A stretch of 64,000 bases of DNA from Paenibacillus plantiphilus (GTDB lineage: Bacteria; Bacillota; Bacilli; Paenibacillales; Paenibacillaceae), in contig NZ_CAKMMF010000023.1 in assembly GCF_927798095.1 (NCBI RefSeq), forward strand, positions 39,105 to 103,104. Reading direction: 5' to 3'. The translations under genes were made by a program, and so were the position numbers. Every line of letters begins with the position of its first letter. Position 1 is the stretch's first letter. Of the stretch, positions 51,777 through 61,454 are shown one piece after another. The notes below the pieces were generated by a model. That model saw nothing but the letters and a program-made list of their open reading frames with translations. It did not search any database and was not told the origin of the DNA.

Positions 51777-52800
51777 CTATTGCATATACGGCTTGTGATA
51801 CCGCGTTCAATGAAGCTTGCTTCTCAACGGCTCCTATTTCATAGGCTGCTCGGGGCATTCCATAAACAATGGATGATTGTTCATCTTGTCCAATCGTCCT
51901 TGCCCCTCTTCTCCGCATTGCCAGCAGCCCATTGGCGCCATCACGGCCCATCCCCGTCAGAATGACGCCTATTGCATGGTTGCCAGCAGCTTCGGCAACG
52001 GATTCGAATAGGACATCAACGGAAGGACAATGCCCGCTAACCTTCTCCCCAGGATAGCATTCAACAGCATAAGAGCCTCCGGCTTTCTTCAGTCTCATTT
52101 GCGTATCTCCTGCAGCAATGAGAACGCGTCCTGGATAGAGCCTGTCCCCATGCTCTGCTTCCTTAACCTCTAATAACGTCGTATTATTCATCCGTTCGGC
52201 GAACATTCTCGTGAATACGGGAGGCATATGCTGCACGATAACGATGCCCGGCATATCTCTGGAGAAGGACTTCAACAGCTGATAGATGGCTTCTGTACCC
52301 CCGGTGGAAGCACCGACTGCAATCACCTTGATTTTTGAATCGGCATTGATTCGATCTCCGCCTAAGCTGCTGTTAGCTGCATTCGCCTTCCATGCTGACA
52401 CGTTTGCCGCTGAAGCAACTTTTATTTTAATCGTCAACTCATTAATTAAATACTCCATCCCTCTCTCAAGCTTCCAATCGGGCTTGGTGACGAATTCGAC
52501 CGCGCCCGCGTTCAAAGCATCAAATACATTCTCACTAAGTGCACTGACTACGACTACGGGAATCGGATATTGCGGCATCAGCCTCCGCAGAAACTCAATC
52601 CCATTCATCCTGGGCATCTCCACATCCAAGGTCATGACATCCGGCTCAAATTCAATAATTCGATCTCTGGCCATGAAGGGGTCCGATGCCGTGGCAACGA
52701 CTTCAATATTCGGATCTGCAGAGATGCCTCTTGCCAACGCTTCTCTATATAGCGGTGAATCATCAACAACCAGCACTCTGATTTTTCTCCGATGTTTCAT
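51763..52800 (-). CDS. cheB: CheB protein-glutamate methylesterase
   Basis: 345 residues. The receiver domain has VLVVDDSPLYREALARGIS and the phosphorylated aspartate in VMTLDVEMPRMNGIEFL. From about 160 the methylesterase domain shows the catalytic serine in IAVGASTGGTEAIYQ, histidine in VIVQHMPPVFTRMFAERMN and aspartate in VILTGMGRDGANGLLAMRRR. It removes methyl groups from receptor glutamates, and phosphorylation by CheA activates it. It is the last gene of the cheA-cheW-mcp-cheR-cheB run, six bases after cheR. The order suggests a complete adaptation system for the one receptor encoded with it. Confidence 0.93.
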   Translation of the reverse strand: MKHRRKIRVLVVDDSPLYREALARGISADPNIEVVATASDPFMARDRIIEFEPDVMTLDVEMPRMNGIEFLRRLMPQYPIPVVVVSALSENVFDALNAGAVEFVTKPDWKLERGMEYLINELTIKIKVASAANVSAWKANAANSSLGGDRINADSKIKVIAVGASTGGTEAIYQLLKSFSRDMPGIVIVQHMPPVFTRMFAERMNNTTLLEVKEAEHGDRLYPGRVLIAAGDTQMRLKKAGGSYAVECYPGEKVSGHCPSVDVLFESVAEAAGNHAIGVILTGMGRDGANGLLAMRRRGARTIGQDEQSSIVYGMPRAAYEIGAVEKQASLNAVSQAVYAIVNGR

Positions 52801-52806
52801 TGAGTC

Positions 52807-53622
52807 CTACCCCTTTCTATAAACAGATGGCATCACATATTGATAATTAGACTCATGGCGACTTAACGATTCCGAGTGTCCAAGGAACAAATATCCGCCG
52901 GGCTCCATGATCTCATAGAATCGATTAATTAGAGCTTTCCTCGTTGCGGCGTCAAAGTAGATCATTACATTCCGGCAGAATATGGCATGGAATTTGCGCT
53001 TGAAGGGGAATACCGGCTCCATCAGATTGAACAGTCTGAATATGACCTCGTTTCTAATCTGCTCGATGAACATCCCCCTCTCTTCATTGACCTTTCTAAG
53101 ATACTTCTTTCTCCAAGGGGCTGGAATCGATGCGAGCTGCTCAAGCTGATATTCCCCCCTCTTAGCTGCCTCCAGCACTTTACTGGATATATCCGTTGCC
53201 AGAATCCTCGTTTCCCAGCCATCCTGATTGAATCCGACCCAATCCGCGATAATCATCGCTAATGTATACGGCTCTTCACCTGTCGAGCACCCCGCGCTCC
53301 AAATACGCAGATCCTTGCTCCGCTCTGTTTCCTTGATGTGAGGCAGCACATGATCACGGAAGAAATTAAAATGTGCAATTTCACGCATGAAATAGGTATG
53401 GTTCGTCGTTAGCTTCTCCACCAATGTCGTAAGCGCTTCACCTGTCGTATCTGTCACAACATAGTCATAATATTCCGTGAAATTATCGAAATTTTTATGC
53501 AGCAGAACGTTATGCAGTCTGCCTACTACAAGGGACCTCTTCTCATCACCCAGTTTAATCCCGTAGTTGCTCTTGACTAATGCCGATAACTTCTTAAATT
53601 CATGATCTGTAATGGTAATCAT
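52807..53622 (-). CDS. cheR: CheR chemoreceptor methyltransferase
   Basis: 271 residues, its ATG directly following the receptor stop. The N-terminal helical domain (ITDHEFKKLSALVKSNYGIK) and the methyltransferase domain are both present. NHTYFMREIAHFNFFRDHVL carries the conserved TxFFRE-like segment. LRIWSAGCSTGEEPYTLAMI is the SAM-binding loop, and FHAIFCRNVMIYFDAATRKA is the conserved late motif. It methylates receptor glutamates with S-adenosylmethionine. The receptor encoded upstream lacks a terminal NWETF-type pentapeptide, so CheR probably meets it directly. Confidence 0.93.
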   Translation of the reverse strand: MITITDHEFKKLSALVKSNYGIKLGDEKRSLVVGRLHNVLLHKNFDNFTEYYDYVVTDTTGEALTTLVEKLTTNHTYFMREIAHFNFFRDHVLPHIKETERSKDLRIWSAGCSTGEEPYTLAMIIADWVGFNQDGWETRILATDISSKVLEAAKRGEYQLEQLASIPAPWRKKYLRKVNEERGMFIEQIRNEVIFRLFNLMEPVFPFKRKFHAIFCRNVMIYFDAATRKALINRFYEIMEPGGYLFLGHSESLSRHESNYQYVMPSVYRKG

Positions 53623-55305
53623 CTAATACTTCCCAAAGTCCATATCATCCAGATCGATTCTCACTCTTGGCTTTGCAGGAGCAGCCTGCGAATGACTATG
53701 ACGCAGAACGTCTGCGCTTGCATATCCACTATAGGTGGGGGCTTTTCCATTCTGTTTCAGATTGAATTTGCCAACCATCTCTTTCAGCAAGTCCGCTTGA
53801 CTGGACAGCTCTTCACTTGCAGATGCGCACTCTTCGGAGGTTGCGGAGTTCGTCTGCGTTACCTCGGACACAAGCATGATCGCTTGATTGACCTGTGAAA
53901 TTCCCGTTGCCTGCTCGTTGGATGCATTGGCAATACTAGCTACAAGCGTACCCGCCTTCGCCACACCTTCAACGATTTTATTCAAAGCGTCAGCAGTGGC
54001 GGTAGCAATCTTCGTTCCTGCATCCACCTTCTTAATGGAGCCTTCGATCATATCCGTCGTTTCCTTCGCTGCATTCGCACTGCGTGCTGCCAGGTTTCTA
54101 ACCTCTTCCGCTACTACAGCGAAGCCTTTGCCGTGCTGACCTGCCCGTGCTGCTTCAACAGCAGCATTCAAGGCTAATATATTGGTTTGAAAGGCGATCT
54201 CATCAATAACCTTAATAATCTTCGATATATTCGCAGAAGAATCATTGATATCTTCCATCGCCTTCAGCATTTCCTGCATTTGATTGTTGCCCTCAGTCGC
54301 ATTCTCAGCCGCTATAATAGACAGCTCATTCGCCTGATTCGCGTTAATCGCATTCTGCTTCGTCTGGGCTGATATCTCTTCCATCGAGGCCGTCAGCTGC
54401 TGGATGGAGCTGGCTTGTTCCGTCGTTCCTTGGGATAGCGCCTGGCTCGAATCCGATACTTGCCTGGACCCTGAAGCAACCTGTTCAGAGGATACATTGA
54501 TATTCGAGAGCACCTCGTTAATGCTGTCAACCATTGTGCTGAAGGATGCGCTTAGCGCACCGATCTCATCGTTGGAATTAATTCTCACATCTACATTCAA
54601 GTCACCTGAGGCCATCCTCTCAGATACAGCTACCAAATCTCTGACAGGCTTACTAATAATTCTGGAAATGTAGAGACCAAGAACGATCGCTATGATCATA
54701 CCGATAACTACCAGAGCGCCCATAATAAGAATACTTGTATTCGCGGACGATGAATTATCACTGGCTGCCTGCATCGAATACTCGGCATTTAACTCGATTA
54801 ATTTATCAATCGATTTTTGAACAGCCAATGTGACTGGAACTCCATCTGTACGTAGTAAACGCAGTGCTTGCGCTTCCTTATTGGATAAGGCGAGACTACT
54901 CACTTCATCTCGTATCGGTTTATAGCCTGCAATGGATGCTTCAAGATTTTTAAACTCTGCTTCCATTTGTTCCGTACGCAATGTTTCCCTGAAAATGATC
55001 ATATTGTCCGCCAGAACAGCATCATACTTCGCAATCTCCTCGACAAACTTACCGCGATCAGCACTTCCCGCCTCAACAAGTATGTCTCGCAAATAAACCT
55101 TAAAGTTCTGGAAACCAACAGCAATGTTCCCTATCGATGCAGAAGCTTTAAGATTATTATCCGACATTTCACTATAAGAACCATTAATCGTATTTAAATT
55201 AAGCATTCCCGTTACGCCTACTACTCCGGCAATAACCGCTACGAAAATAAAACCAATGATCAGCTTCACGCCAATTTTCAAATTAGAAAACCATCTCATT
55301 AACAA
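53623..55305 (-). CDS. Methyl-accepting chemotaxis protein
   Basis: 560 residues. Helix 1 ([20 protein letters not shown]) and helix 2 ([20 protein letters not shown], about 190-210) enclose a four-helix-bundle outside domain of about 155 residues that fits the 4HB_MCP class ([20 protein letters not shown]). A HAMP domain follows ([20 protein letters not shown]), then the long signalling coiled coil whose tip is [20 protein letters not shown] then [20 protein letters not shown]. The C-terminus DDMDFGKY has no CheR-docking pentapeptide. It is the only receptor in this operon, so it should feed the CheA and CheW encoded with it. Confidence 0.93.
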   Translation of the reverse strand: MLMRWFSNLKIGVKLIIGFIFVAVIAGVVGVTGMLNLNTINGSYSEMSDNNLKASASIGNIAVGFQNFKVYLRDILVEAGSADRGKFVEEIAKYDAVLADNMIIFRETLRTEQMEAEFKNLEASIAGYKPIRDEVSSLALSNKEAQALRLLRTDGVPVTLAVQKSIDKLIELNAEYSMQAASDNSSSANTSILIMGALVVIGMIIAIVLGLYISRIISKPVRDLVAVSERMASGDLNVDVRINSNDEIGALSASFSTMVDSINEVLSNINVSSEQVASGSRQVSDSSQALSQGTTEQASSIQQLTASMEEISAQTKQNAINANQANELSIIAAENATEGNNQMQEMLKAMEDINDSSANISKIIKVIDEIAFQTNILALNAAVEAARAGQHGKGFAVVAEEVRNLAARSANAAKETTDMIEGSIKKVDAGTKIATATADALNKIVEGVAKAGTLVASIANASNEQATGISQVNQAIMLVSEVTQTNSATSEECASASEELSSQADLLKEMVGKFNLKQNGKAPTYSGYASADVLRHSHSQAAPAKPRVRIDLDDMDFGKY

Positions 55306-55328
55306 TTCCCCCTAGAAGTATATGATGT

Positions 55329-55820
55329 TTATAATAGTGGTTCCAACTCTTCCAGATCCTCTTCGTTCAGCAGCTTATCGCAATCCAGAATCAGCTTCAC
55401 TGCATGGTTGATCTTGGCAATACTTTCAATAAATTTGTTATGTACATTTTTGTTTACATAGGGCGGCTCGATAATGTTCTCATCTGGGATGGATATGACT
55501 TCAGAGACGCTGTCAACGATGAGTCCTATCGTCACCTCCTTAATATCAATCACGATAATGCAGGTTCGATCATTATACGCTCTAGGCTCTTTCTTGAACC
55601 GCAATCGCACATCCATCACCGGAATGATCTTTCCTCTTAAATTAATGATCCCTTTGATATATTCGGGAATGGACGGAATGGGAGTAATGGCTTGAATGCC
55701 CACGATTTCGGTAACGAATTTGATTTCGATGCCATAATCCTCCGCGCCAAGCGGGAATGTAAGGAACTTTCCCTGCAATGTATCCTCTTCTTCGAACACT
55801 TCACTTTTCGCCTCCGACAT
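55329..55820 (-). CDS. cheW: CheW coupling protein
   Basis: 163 residues. After an acidic start (SEAKSEVFEEEDTLQGKFLT) the CheW beta-barrel is clear: LGAEDYGIEIKFVTEIVGIQ, then IPEYIKGIINLRGKIIPVMD and VTIGLIVDSVSEVISIPDEN. It links the receptor tips to CheA in the membrane array. It stands between cheA and the receptor gene on one transcript, with 30 and 23 bases to its neighbours. Confidence 0.93.
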   Translation of the reverse strand: MSEAKSEVFEEEDTLQGKFLTFPLGAEDYGIEIKFVTEIVGIQAITPIPSIPEYIKGIINLRGKIIPVMDVRLRFKKEPRAYNDRTCIIVIDIKEVTIGLIVDSVSEVISIPDENIIEPPYVNKNVHNKFIESIAKINHAVKLILDCDKLLNEEDLEELEPLL

Positions 55821-55850
55821 AGGTTCATCTCCTTCTTAGAACTAGCTTAT

Positions 55851-57827
55851 TTACGAGAAAAAATCAGATGTATGCAGGATTAAGCTAATACTTCCATCAC
55901 CAAGAATGGTGCAGCCAGCTATGCCATTCATTTTCTTGAAGTAGCTCGGCAATGTCTTAACGACGACCTGCTGCTTATCGATCAGCTCATCTGCAAACAG
56001 ACAAATGATATGACCGTCATTCTCAACCATCATAATGATGCCCTCATGCAGCTTCGTTACTTTTGTCGGCACCTTGAACCGTTCATGCAGTCTTATGATC
56101 GGGTGGCATTGTCCACGAACTACGATCATCTCGTTATTATCCGGATCCACGATCACATCGGCGGGTGTAATTCGGAATGACTGCTTAATGGAGGTTGCTG
56201 GCACCGTATACTTTAGATCGCCAATTCTAATCGTCAACCCATCGATAATAGCTAGCGTAAGCGGTATTTTGATAATGATGTCGGTTCCCTTGCCTTGAAC
56301 ACTATCAACAGAAACTGCTCCGCCTAAAGCTTCAATATTTTTAAGCACGACATCCATGCCTACACCGCGCCCTGAATATTCCGTCACTTGTTCGTTCGTA
56401 GAGAATCCCGCATAGAAGATGAATGCGTATATTTCTCTGTCGGACAATTCACTTTCAGGTCGGATAATCAAACCGTTGTCTCTAGCCCTCTGTAATATTT
56501 TCTGCTTATCGAGGCCCTTGCCGTCATCCCTTACCGTAATCCACACTTCGCTTCCGGCATTCTTCGCTTCAAGTGTAATCGTGCCGATCTCCGCCTTGCC
56601 CTGTTCCTTTCGCTGCTCCGCATGCTCTAGTCCATGGTCGATCGCATTGCGAATCAAGTGCATTAACGGATCTGAGATGCGATCGATAATGTTCTTGTCT
56701 ACCTCTGTTTCCTCGCCAACGATTCGCAATTGAACGCCTTTATTTAATTGTCTGGACATGTCTCTCACAATGCGATTGAATTTGTGAAAGGTCGTAGAAA
56801 TCTCAACCATTCGTATCGACATAACCATATCCTGCAGTTCATTCGTTATCTTCTTCAACTGCCTTGCGGCTTTATGAAAGCTGTCCAGCTCCAGATTGGC
56901 CAATTCCGGATTTTGAGTAACCATCGCTTCAGCTATGACCATCTCGCCAACGAGATCCATCAGCCTGTCCAATTTGGCGACGTTCACACTAATGATGCTT
57001 TGCTTGCTCATGGACTTCTGGCTATCTGGCTGCAATTGCGTCTCGGGTATCTCAGGTGTCTCGGATGTCTTGACTGCCAAATCAGTCAGAGGCTCCTCTA
57101 AACTTATGACCGCCTTCTCTCTCCTGCTCAACGTCAAGCTTTTCGTAAACAACGTTTCCTGGAGGAAATCATACAAGCTCTCAAGAGGCTCCTCCGAATG
57201 GAAAAGAATCGTAAACCCTTCTCGCCGAATGATCTCGGAGCTGTTCTCATCGTCGATCAATTCCTCTGGGAAATGCCTGATGTTCTCTGCCTTATCTTTA
57301 AGCTTATGAATGATTCCGAATGCTCTAATATTCTCCATCTCACAGCCATCAACAAAAGTGAAGACCGCTTCATATGGATTTAACTCGGCTCCCATTTCGC
57401 CTTGACCAGCAGGGGGATCATTCTGCAATTGTTGGAGGAATAGCTGGATCTCCTGGATGAGTATAGAGGGGTCGCCGATTCGGTCGTCTCCAGCCTGAAG
57501 CTTCGTAATTTCAACCTTGATGAAATCAATCACTTCGAGCACAAGATCTGTAAGCCTCGCATAGTCAAACGCCTTCCCCTTCTCCTCTCGCAAGTAGAAG
57601 AAGACGTCCTCGACGGAATGGGTCAATAATGCGATATGCTTATAGAACATCATCGAGGAGGAGCCTTTTATCGTATGCATAATTCTAAATATCTCATCGA
57701 TGAACTGCGGGTCCGCACCATTCGATTTCTCACTGTTCAATATGATTTGTTCCAGCTGCCCCGCGAGCTCCATCGTTTCAAAAATAAACATTTCGCGATA
57801 TTTGTCATCACTGGAATTAATGGACAT
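55851..57827 (-). CDS. cheA: CheA chemotaxis histidine kinase
   Basis: 658 residues. P1 carries the phosphorylated histidine in FIDEIFRIMHTIKGSSSMMF at about residue 50. A weakly conserved P2-like part follows (PYEAVFTFVDGCEMENIRAF). P3 dimer helices begin VNVAKLDRLMDLVGEMVIAE, P4 ATPase has LMHLIRNAIDHGLEHAEQRK, DDGKGL and YSGRGVGMDVVLKNIEALGG, and P5 resembles CheW (LTLAIIDGLTIRIGDLKYTV). It autophosphorylates under receptor control and passes phosphate to response regulators. No cheY, cheC, cheD or cheV is in this operon, so the phosphate targets seen locally are CheB and possibly the NarL-type regulator beyond it. It leads the five-gene operon. Confidence 0.93.
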   Translation of the reverse strand: MSINSSDDKYREMFIFETMELAGQLEQIILNSEKSNGADPQFIDEIFRIMHTIKGSSSMMFYKHIALLTHSVEDVFFYLREEKGKAFDYARLTDLVLEVIDFIKVEITKLQAGDDRIGDPSILIQEIQLFLQQLQNDPPAGQGEMGAELNPYEAVFTFVDGCEMENIRAFGIIHKLKDKAENIRHFPEELIDDENSSEIIRREGFTILFHSEEPLESLYDFLQETLFTKSLTLSRREKAVISLEEPLTDLAVKTSETPEIPETQLQPDSQKSMSKQSIISVNVAKLDRLMDLVGEMVIAEAMVTQNPELANLELDSFHKAARQLKKITNELQDMVMSIRMVEISTTFHKFNRIVRDMSRQLNKGVQLRIVGEETEVDKNIIDRISDPLMHLIRNAIDHGLEHAEQRKEQGKAEIGTITLEAKNAGSEVWITVRDDGKGLDKQKILQRARDNGLIIRPESELSDREIYAFIFYAGFSTNEQVTEYSGRGVGMDVVLKNIEALGGAVSVDSVQGKGTDIIIKIPLTLAIIDGLTIRIGDLKYTVPATSIKQSFRITPADVIVDPDNNEMIVVRGQCHPIIRLHERFKVPTKVTKLHEGIIMMVENDGHIICLFADELIDKQQVVVKTLPSYFKKMNGIAGCTILGDGSISLILHTSDFFS

Positions 57828-58159
57828 CCTGCTTCACCTCTTGTTCCCCAAAGTCCAACCTTCCCGTAAAGCAGAAATTGAGCGGGGTTAATAAAGCGCT
57901 TTCATTTTATTGCCGTATTTACACAATACGGGCTTTCATAGTCGGATACAATTAGGAGAAACCCTTATCCTCTATTGTCAGATTATAGGGAAAACCCTAA
58001 TTGACTATGACTTGCAAGTGCTCCCACCTGGTGGGGATTACAACCATCGGAACGGACAGCACAAAGCCGCCACCTAAGCTTAGAGTGACGGCTTAGAGTG
58101 ACGGCTTTGACTGCGAATGGTGTCCCGCTTGAGGCGGTTTCACTCCCTTAGATAGGGGG
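57828..58159. other. Intergenic region between the siderophore-binding gene and cheA
   Basis: No gene is seen. It should hold the cheA promoter, which I cannot place with confidence. A small hairpin CCGTATT-TACAC-AATACGG lies near 57915. The terminator at 58064-58094 serves the binding-protein gene. Confidence 0.5.
58064..58094 (-). terminator. Terminator of the siderophore-binding lipoprotein gene
   Basis: AAGCCGTCAC pairs with GTGGCGGCTT (one wobble pair) around a TCTAAGCTTAG loop that can itself pair, followed by TTTG on the minus strand. A short duplicate of the right arm (AGTGACGGCTT) lies next to it. Confidence 0.6.
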
Positions 58160-59182
58160 CTATTTCACGCCTTTTAAGATGTCCAGCTGCAAATCCAGCT
58201 GTTTGTACAGCGCATTAATATCGCTCGGGGCAAACTGGTCGATGTCTACAATGTACACATGGTTATTTTTGAACGCGGGAAGCCCCTGCCACAGCGCTCC
58301 TGCGAATATATCCTCCGCCCGCTTGTCGCCTCCATCCCCCGCGTATACGCCAACGAACATATGATCCGCCGCGTAGTCAGGTAGAACTTCAAGTGAGATA
58401 TCGATGCCTTTTCCAGCTGCAATGACATCCGTCTCGACCTTTTCCGGCGCCTCAAGTCCTAGCGATTTGTACAAATTGTATACGCCACGGCCGTTCGCCT
58501 CGCTCATTACCCATAGGCTTTTACCCCAAATTTCGTAATAAGCGACCGTCTCCCCCTCCTTGATCGTTCCTTCCAGTCTCTTCTTTGCTTCGGCAACCTT
58601 CGCCTCATATCTCAGAATAAATTGCTCGGCCTCTTTCTCTTTGCCCAGAAGTTCCGCGAACATATGCAGGCGCTCTATAGGCCCCCTGTCATTGAAGGGC
58701 ATAACAACAGTCGGCGCGATTTTCGTCAATTGCTCCACGATCTCATCCTTTACGAAATTATGGACGATAATGAGATCCGGCTGCAGTGCCAATACCTTTT
58801 CGAGAGAGGGCTCGTCCCCGATTGGCTGAGCGCCTTTCAACTCCTCGACAAACAACCCCTTTTCCAGAAATGCCTGGCCAGTTCCAATTGGCTTTACTCC
58901 CAGTGCCAGTAGTTCGCCAACGAATACAAGCGATGCGACACGCTTGGGATTAGCCGGTACTTCGATATCGCCGTTCAAAGCTTTATATATTCTGGTGGTC
59001 GGCCCGCTGTCGGGAGCCTCCGTCTCACCCGATTTCGAAGACGATGTCTTTCCTTCATTTTCTGATGATCCGACCGATCCGCCGCTGCCGCCATTACCGC
59101 CATTACCACAGCCTGAAACGATCAAAACCAATGCCAGCACGAAAATCATTAAACCGATTGCTCTAGATCTGTCTACCTTCAT
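58160..59182 (-). CDS. Iron-siderophore ABC transporter substrate-binding lipoprotein
   Basis: About 340 residues. The ATG at 59182 follows GGGG and gives a good signal MKVDRSRAIGLMIFVLALVL then IVSGCGNGGNGGSGG. VSGC is a lipobox, so the cysteine becomes lipid-bound, and a Gly/Ser linker follows. The binding domain has the class III layout (PKRVASLVFVGELLALGVKP, LEKVLALQPDLIIVHNFVKD, GETVAYYEIWGKSLWVMSEA). It captures a ferric siderophore outside the membrane for an ABC importer. No permease or ATPase gene is adjacent. A Fur box lies 38 bases upstream. The next gene upstream is a regulator whose C-terminal part is homologous to this protein. Confidence 0.9.
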   Translation of the reverse strand: MKVDRSRAIGLMIFVLALVLIVSGCGNGGNGGSGGSVGSSENEGKTSSSKSGETEAPDSGPTTRIYKALNGDIEVPANPKRVASLVFVGELLALGVKPIGTGQAFLEKGLFVEELKGAQPIGDEPSLEKVLALQPDLIIVHNFVKDEIVEQLTKIAPTVVMPFNDRGPIERLHMFAELLGKEKEAEQFILRYEAKVAEAKKRLEGTIKEGETVAYYEIWGKSLWVMSEANGRGVYNLYKSLGLEAPEKVETDVIAAGKGIDISLEVLPDYAADHMFVGVYAGDGGDKRAEDIFAGALWQGLPAFKNNHVYIVDIDQFAPSDINALYKQLDLQLDILKGVK

Positions 59183-59220
59183 GTCGATAACCCCTATTCG
59201 CAATGTTAGATTGAATTTAT

Positions 59221-59239
59221 AATAATGATAATCATTATC
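59221..59239. promoter_or_regulatory. Fur box
   Basis: AATAATGATAATCATTATC differs from the classical 19-base Fur consensus (GATAATGATAATCATTATC) at one position by my reading. It includes the 7-1-7 palindrome TGATAAT-C-ATTATCA. It lies in the promoter of the binding-lipoprotein gene and close to the 3' end of the regulator gene. Iron repression of this gene is therefore expected. Confidence 0.9.
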
Positions 59240-59314
59240 ACCACTATCGAATACAATGGTAACACTGTGCCGCCACACCGTCCATTTCAGAATATAGGGT
59301 TTTGATATGTATTT

Positions 59315-60925
59315 TTATTTGATTGCCGCAAGCAGACATTCGACCTGCAAATCCAGTTGATAATAGAGCGACAACATATCACTTGGCGCTAATGCATGTA
59401 AATCAACTACATGTACTCGGCCGTGAATGACGGCCGGAAGCGTACGCCATTCCTTGCTTTGCTGAAGTCGTTCGAACCAGCCGGAATCAGATGCGGCTTC
59501 TTGTTCACTTCGATAAACACCGATTAGCATATGGTCGGCCGCATAACCGGGAAGCTCTTCGATGCTTATACTGAGCGGAATACCCGGATCAAGCACATCT
59601 TTCTTTAGAGCCGCAGGCGGCTTCAATCCCAACGCATGATACAGGTTGGCCACGCCTCTGCCGTTCGCTTCGCTCATTAGCCAAATACGGTCCCTCCAAA
59701 TCTCGTAATAAGCGACCGTCTCGTTCGCGCATATAGCGCCGGCCAGTCTCCGTCTAGCCTGCTCCGCCTTGCGATTGAATCGTTCCAAAAAAATGGACGC
59801 TTCCTTCTTCTTGCCGAGCAGCTCGGAAATTAATGAAAAAAGCGTTAATGGACTGCTTTTGTTATAAGGCACGACAACAGTTCTAGCGATGGACGATAGA
59901 CGTTCGAGCTGTTCGTCGTCGATCAGATGATGGGCAATGATCAAATCTGGCCTGAGCGCAGCGATATCTTCAAGCCGGAATTGTTCACTAATCCAAGCGA
60001 TATCCGTCATTCGCTCATTCGCGATCCCCCATCTCGTCAAATAAGTCGGTGACGCGCCGACCGGCTTGACATCCAGAGCAAGCAAATGACCCAAGTGCTG
60101 CAGAGCGATTATCCTTTTCTCCCGTCTTGCAAACGCAGTCGGCGTTTCTCCGGCCAGCTCCTTGAATTTACGGCTGAAGTAAAAACCGTCCGTATACCCG
60201 ACCTCAAGTGCAATTTCGTGTACGCCGCGCGTGGACAAAAAAAGCAGCTCCTTGGCTTTCTCCACGCGAAGTCGGTTCAAATATTCCGAGAACCCAACAC
60301 CCATTTCCTTCTTAAACAGCACCGAGAAATATTCGGGATTTAATTTCAACATGCCGGCCATTAAATCTCGCGTGATTTTGCCAGCATAATATTCCTTCAT
60401 ATACAATATAGCCTCTTGAATTTTCGTTGTCGTTCGCACGTCGGCATGCCCGGATTTTCGCCCGAGCAGTTCTTCCAGCAGCTGTCTGAACCGATTTTCC
60501 AACAGATTCGCTTCCTCGATGCCAAGGCTCATCATTTCTTCGGCCAGCGCCATGGCACGATTCGGTTCAGCAACGCGAATTTCTCCGGAATCCAGATGAA
60601 AGCCCGGCTTACGGAACAAACGGTGAACGGAGGAATGCTCCATTAAGCCGAATCGTTCAAATTCGATCCGATAGGCGCGGACAAGAGAATGCTCCGGTAC
60701 ATTGCGAAATTGCAATAGATGTCCCGGAGCTGCACAGTAAACACGGCCGACTTCCAAGGGATGCGACTCGCCGTCGATATGAATATCTCCGCGCCCTTCC
60801 ATTACGAATAGAAGCGTATGCGCCTCTCCTGATGGATCGCCGGCATCGTCTCCGCTATTATATTGAACGAGCCGAAGTCGATTGAGTTGGTATAAAAAAC
60901 GATTCAGAAGCGTCATAGCAAGCAT
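59315..60925 (-). CDS. Btr-like AraC regulator fused to a siderophore-binding domain
   Basis: 536 residues. Residues 1-130 are a cupin-like part (LLFVMEGRGDIHIDGESHPL). Residues 165-265 hold the AraC double helix-turn-helix (LNPEYFSVLFKKEMGVGFSE, IALEVGYTDGFYFSRKFKEL). From about 275 to the end lies a periplasmic-binding-protein domain without signal peptide (LALDVKPVGASPTYLTRWGI, AALRPDLIIAHHLIDDEQLE). That domain matches the lipoprotein of the next gene closely: VAYYEIWRDRIWLMSEANGR against VAYYEIWGKSLWVMSEANGR. In B. subtilis, Btr senses ferric bacillibactin in the cytoplasm and activates its uptake genes. Here the same logic is inferred: the regulator reads the ligand its neighbour binds outside. 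Confidence 0.9.
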   Translation of the reverse strand: MLAMTLLNRFLYQLNRLRLVQYNSGDDAGDPSGEAHTLLFVMEGRGDIHIDGESHPLEVGRVYCAAPGHLLQFRNVPEHSLVRAYRIEFERFGLMEHSSVHRLFRKPGFHLDSGEIRVAEPNRAMALAEEMMSLGIEEANLLENRFRQLLEELLGRKSGHADVRTTTKIQEAILYMKEYYAGKITRDLMAGMLKLNPEYFSVLFKKEMGVGFSEYLNRLRVEKAKELLFLSTRGVHEIALEVGYTDGFYFSRKFKELAGETPTAFARREKRIIALQHLGHLLALDVKPVGASPTYLTRWGIANERMTDIAWISEQFRLEDIAALRPDLIIAHHLIDDEQLERLSSIARTVVVPYNKSSPLTLFSLISELLGKKKEASIFLERFNRKAEQARRRLAGAICANETVAYYEIWRDRIWLMSEANGRGVANLYHALGLKPPAALKKDVLDPGIPLSISIEELPGYAADHMLIGVYRSEQEAASDSGWFERLQQSKEWRTLPAVIHGRVHVVDLHALAPSDMLSLYYQLDLQVECLLAAIK

Positions 60926-61032
60926 GGCTTCACCCCCCTTATGATTCTTTAGCGCTCATTCCAGCCGGTATGTCCGTCCTTTGCTCATGTTCCGATTTTA
61001 TCCCGAATACAGAAGCATGCACAACTCATATC

Positions 61033-61263
61033 TCAATAATAAACAATACATTTATTTACCCAGTTATAGCACTCCCACAGCTCTTCCTCAGAGACTAAAT
61101 CCGACTTATGCTCGAACACGATCTTTACGCTCTTGTTCTCTTGAGTGATGAGGTGTACATATTCCTCGATTGGCGCCCAGCCTTCACTTGGGTTTTGACC
61201 AGGCAGTACGGGGTATCGGCTCATTTGAATACGATTATCGTCAGTCATCTGGATATTGGACAA
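61033..61263 (-). pseudogene. C-terminal remnant of an unknown protein
   Basis: The frame stays open upstream of its first usable start, giving WYARFADTIHLSNIQMTDDN, until a TGA near 61310. It reads like a normal protein tail: RYPVLPGQNPSEGWAPIEEY, VHLITQENKSVKIVFEHKSD, SEEELWECYNWVNKCIVYY. ADTIHLSN and the VFEHKSD strand recall sugar-isomerase TIM barrels, but the resemblance is weak. No ribosome binding site is seen, so it is probably a truncated gene. A short real protein from the TTG at 61263 cannot be excluded. Confidence 0.35.
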
Positions 61264-61454
61264 GTGAATCGTGTCTGCGAATCTTGCATACCATGCAAGC
61301 TCCAGTCAGACTTTATAATACTCTACCGAGAACTCTTTGACAGAAGATAGCACTCTGGATTTATGCCGGGCTCGAAAGTACACTTCTTTCAATTGGTGCG
61401 GTATAATAAGCTTAAATAAACTTGCACGGAAATTATCCAAAGGATGTGATCACA

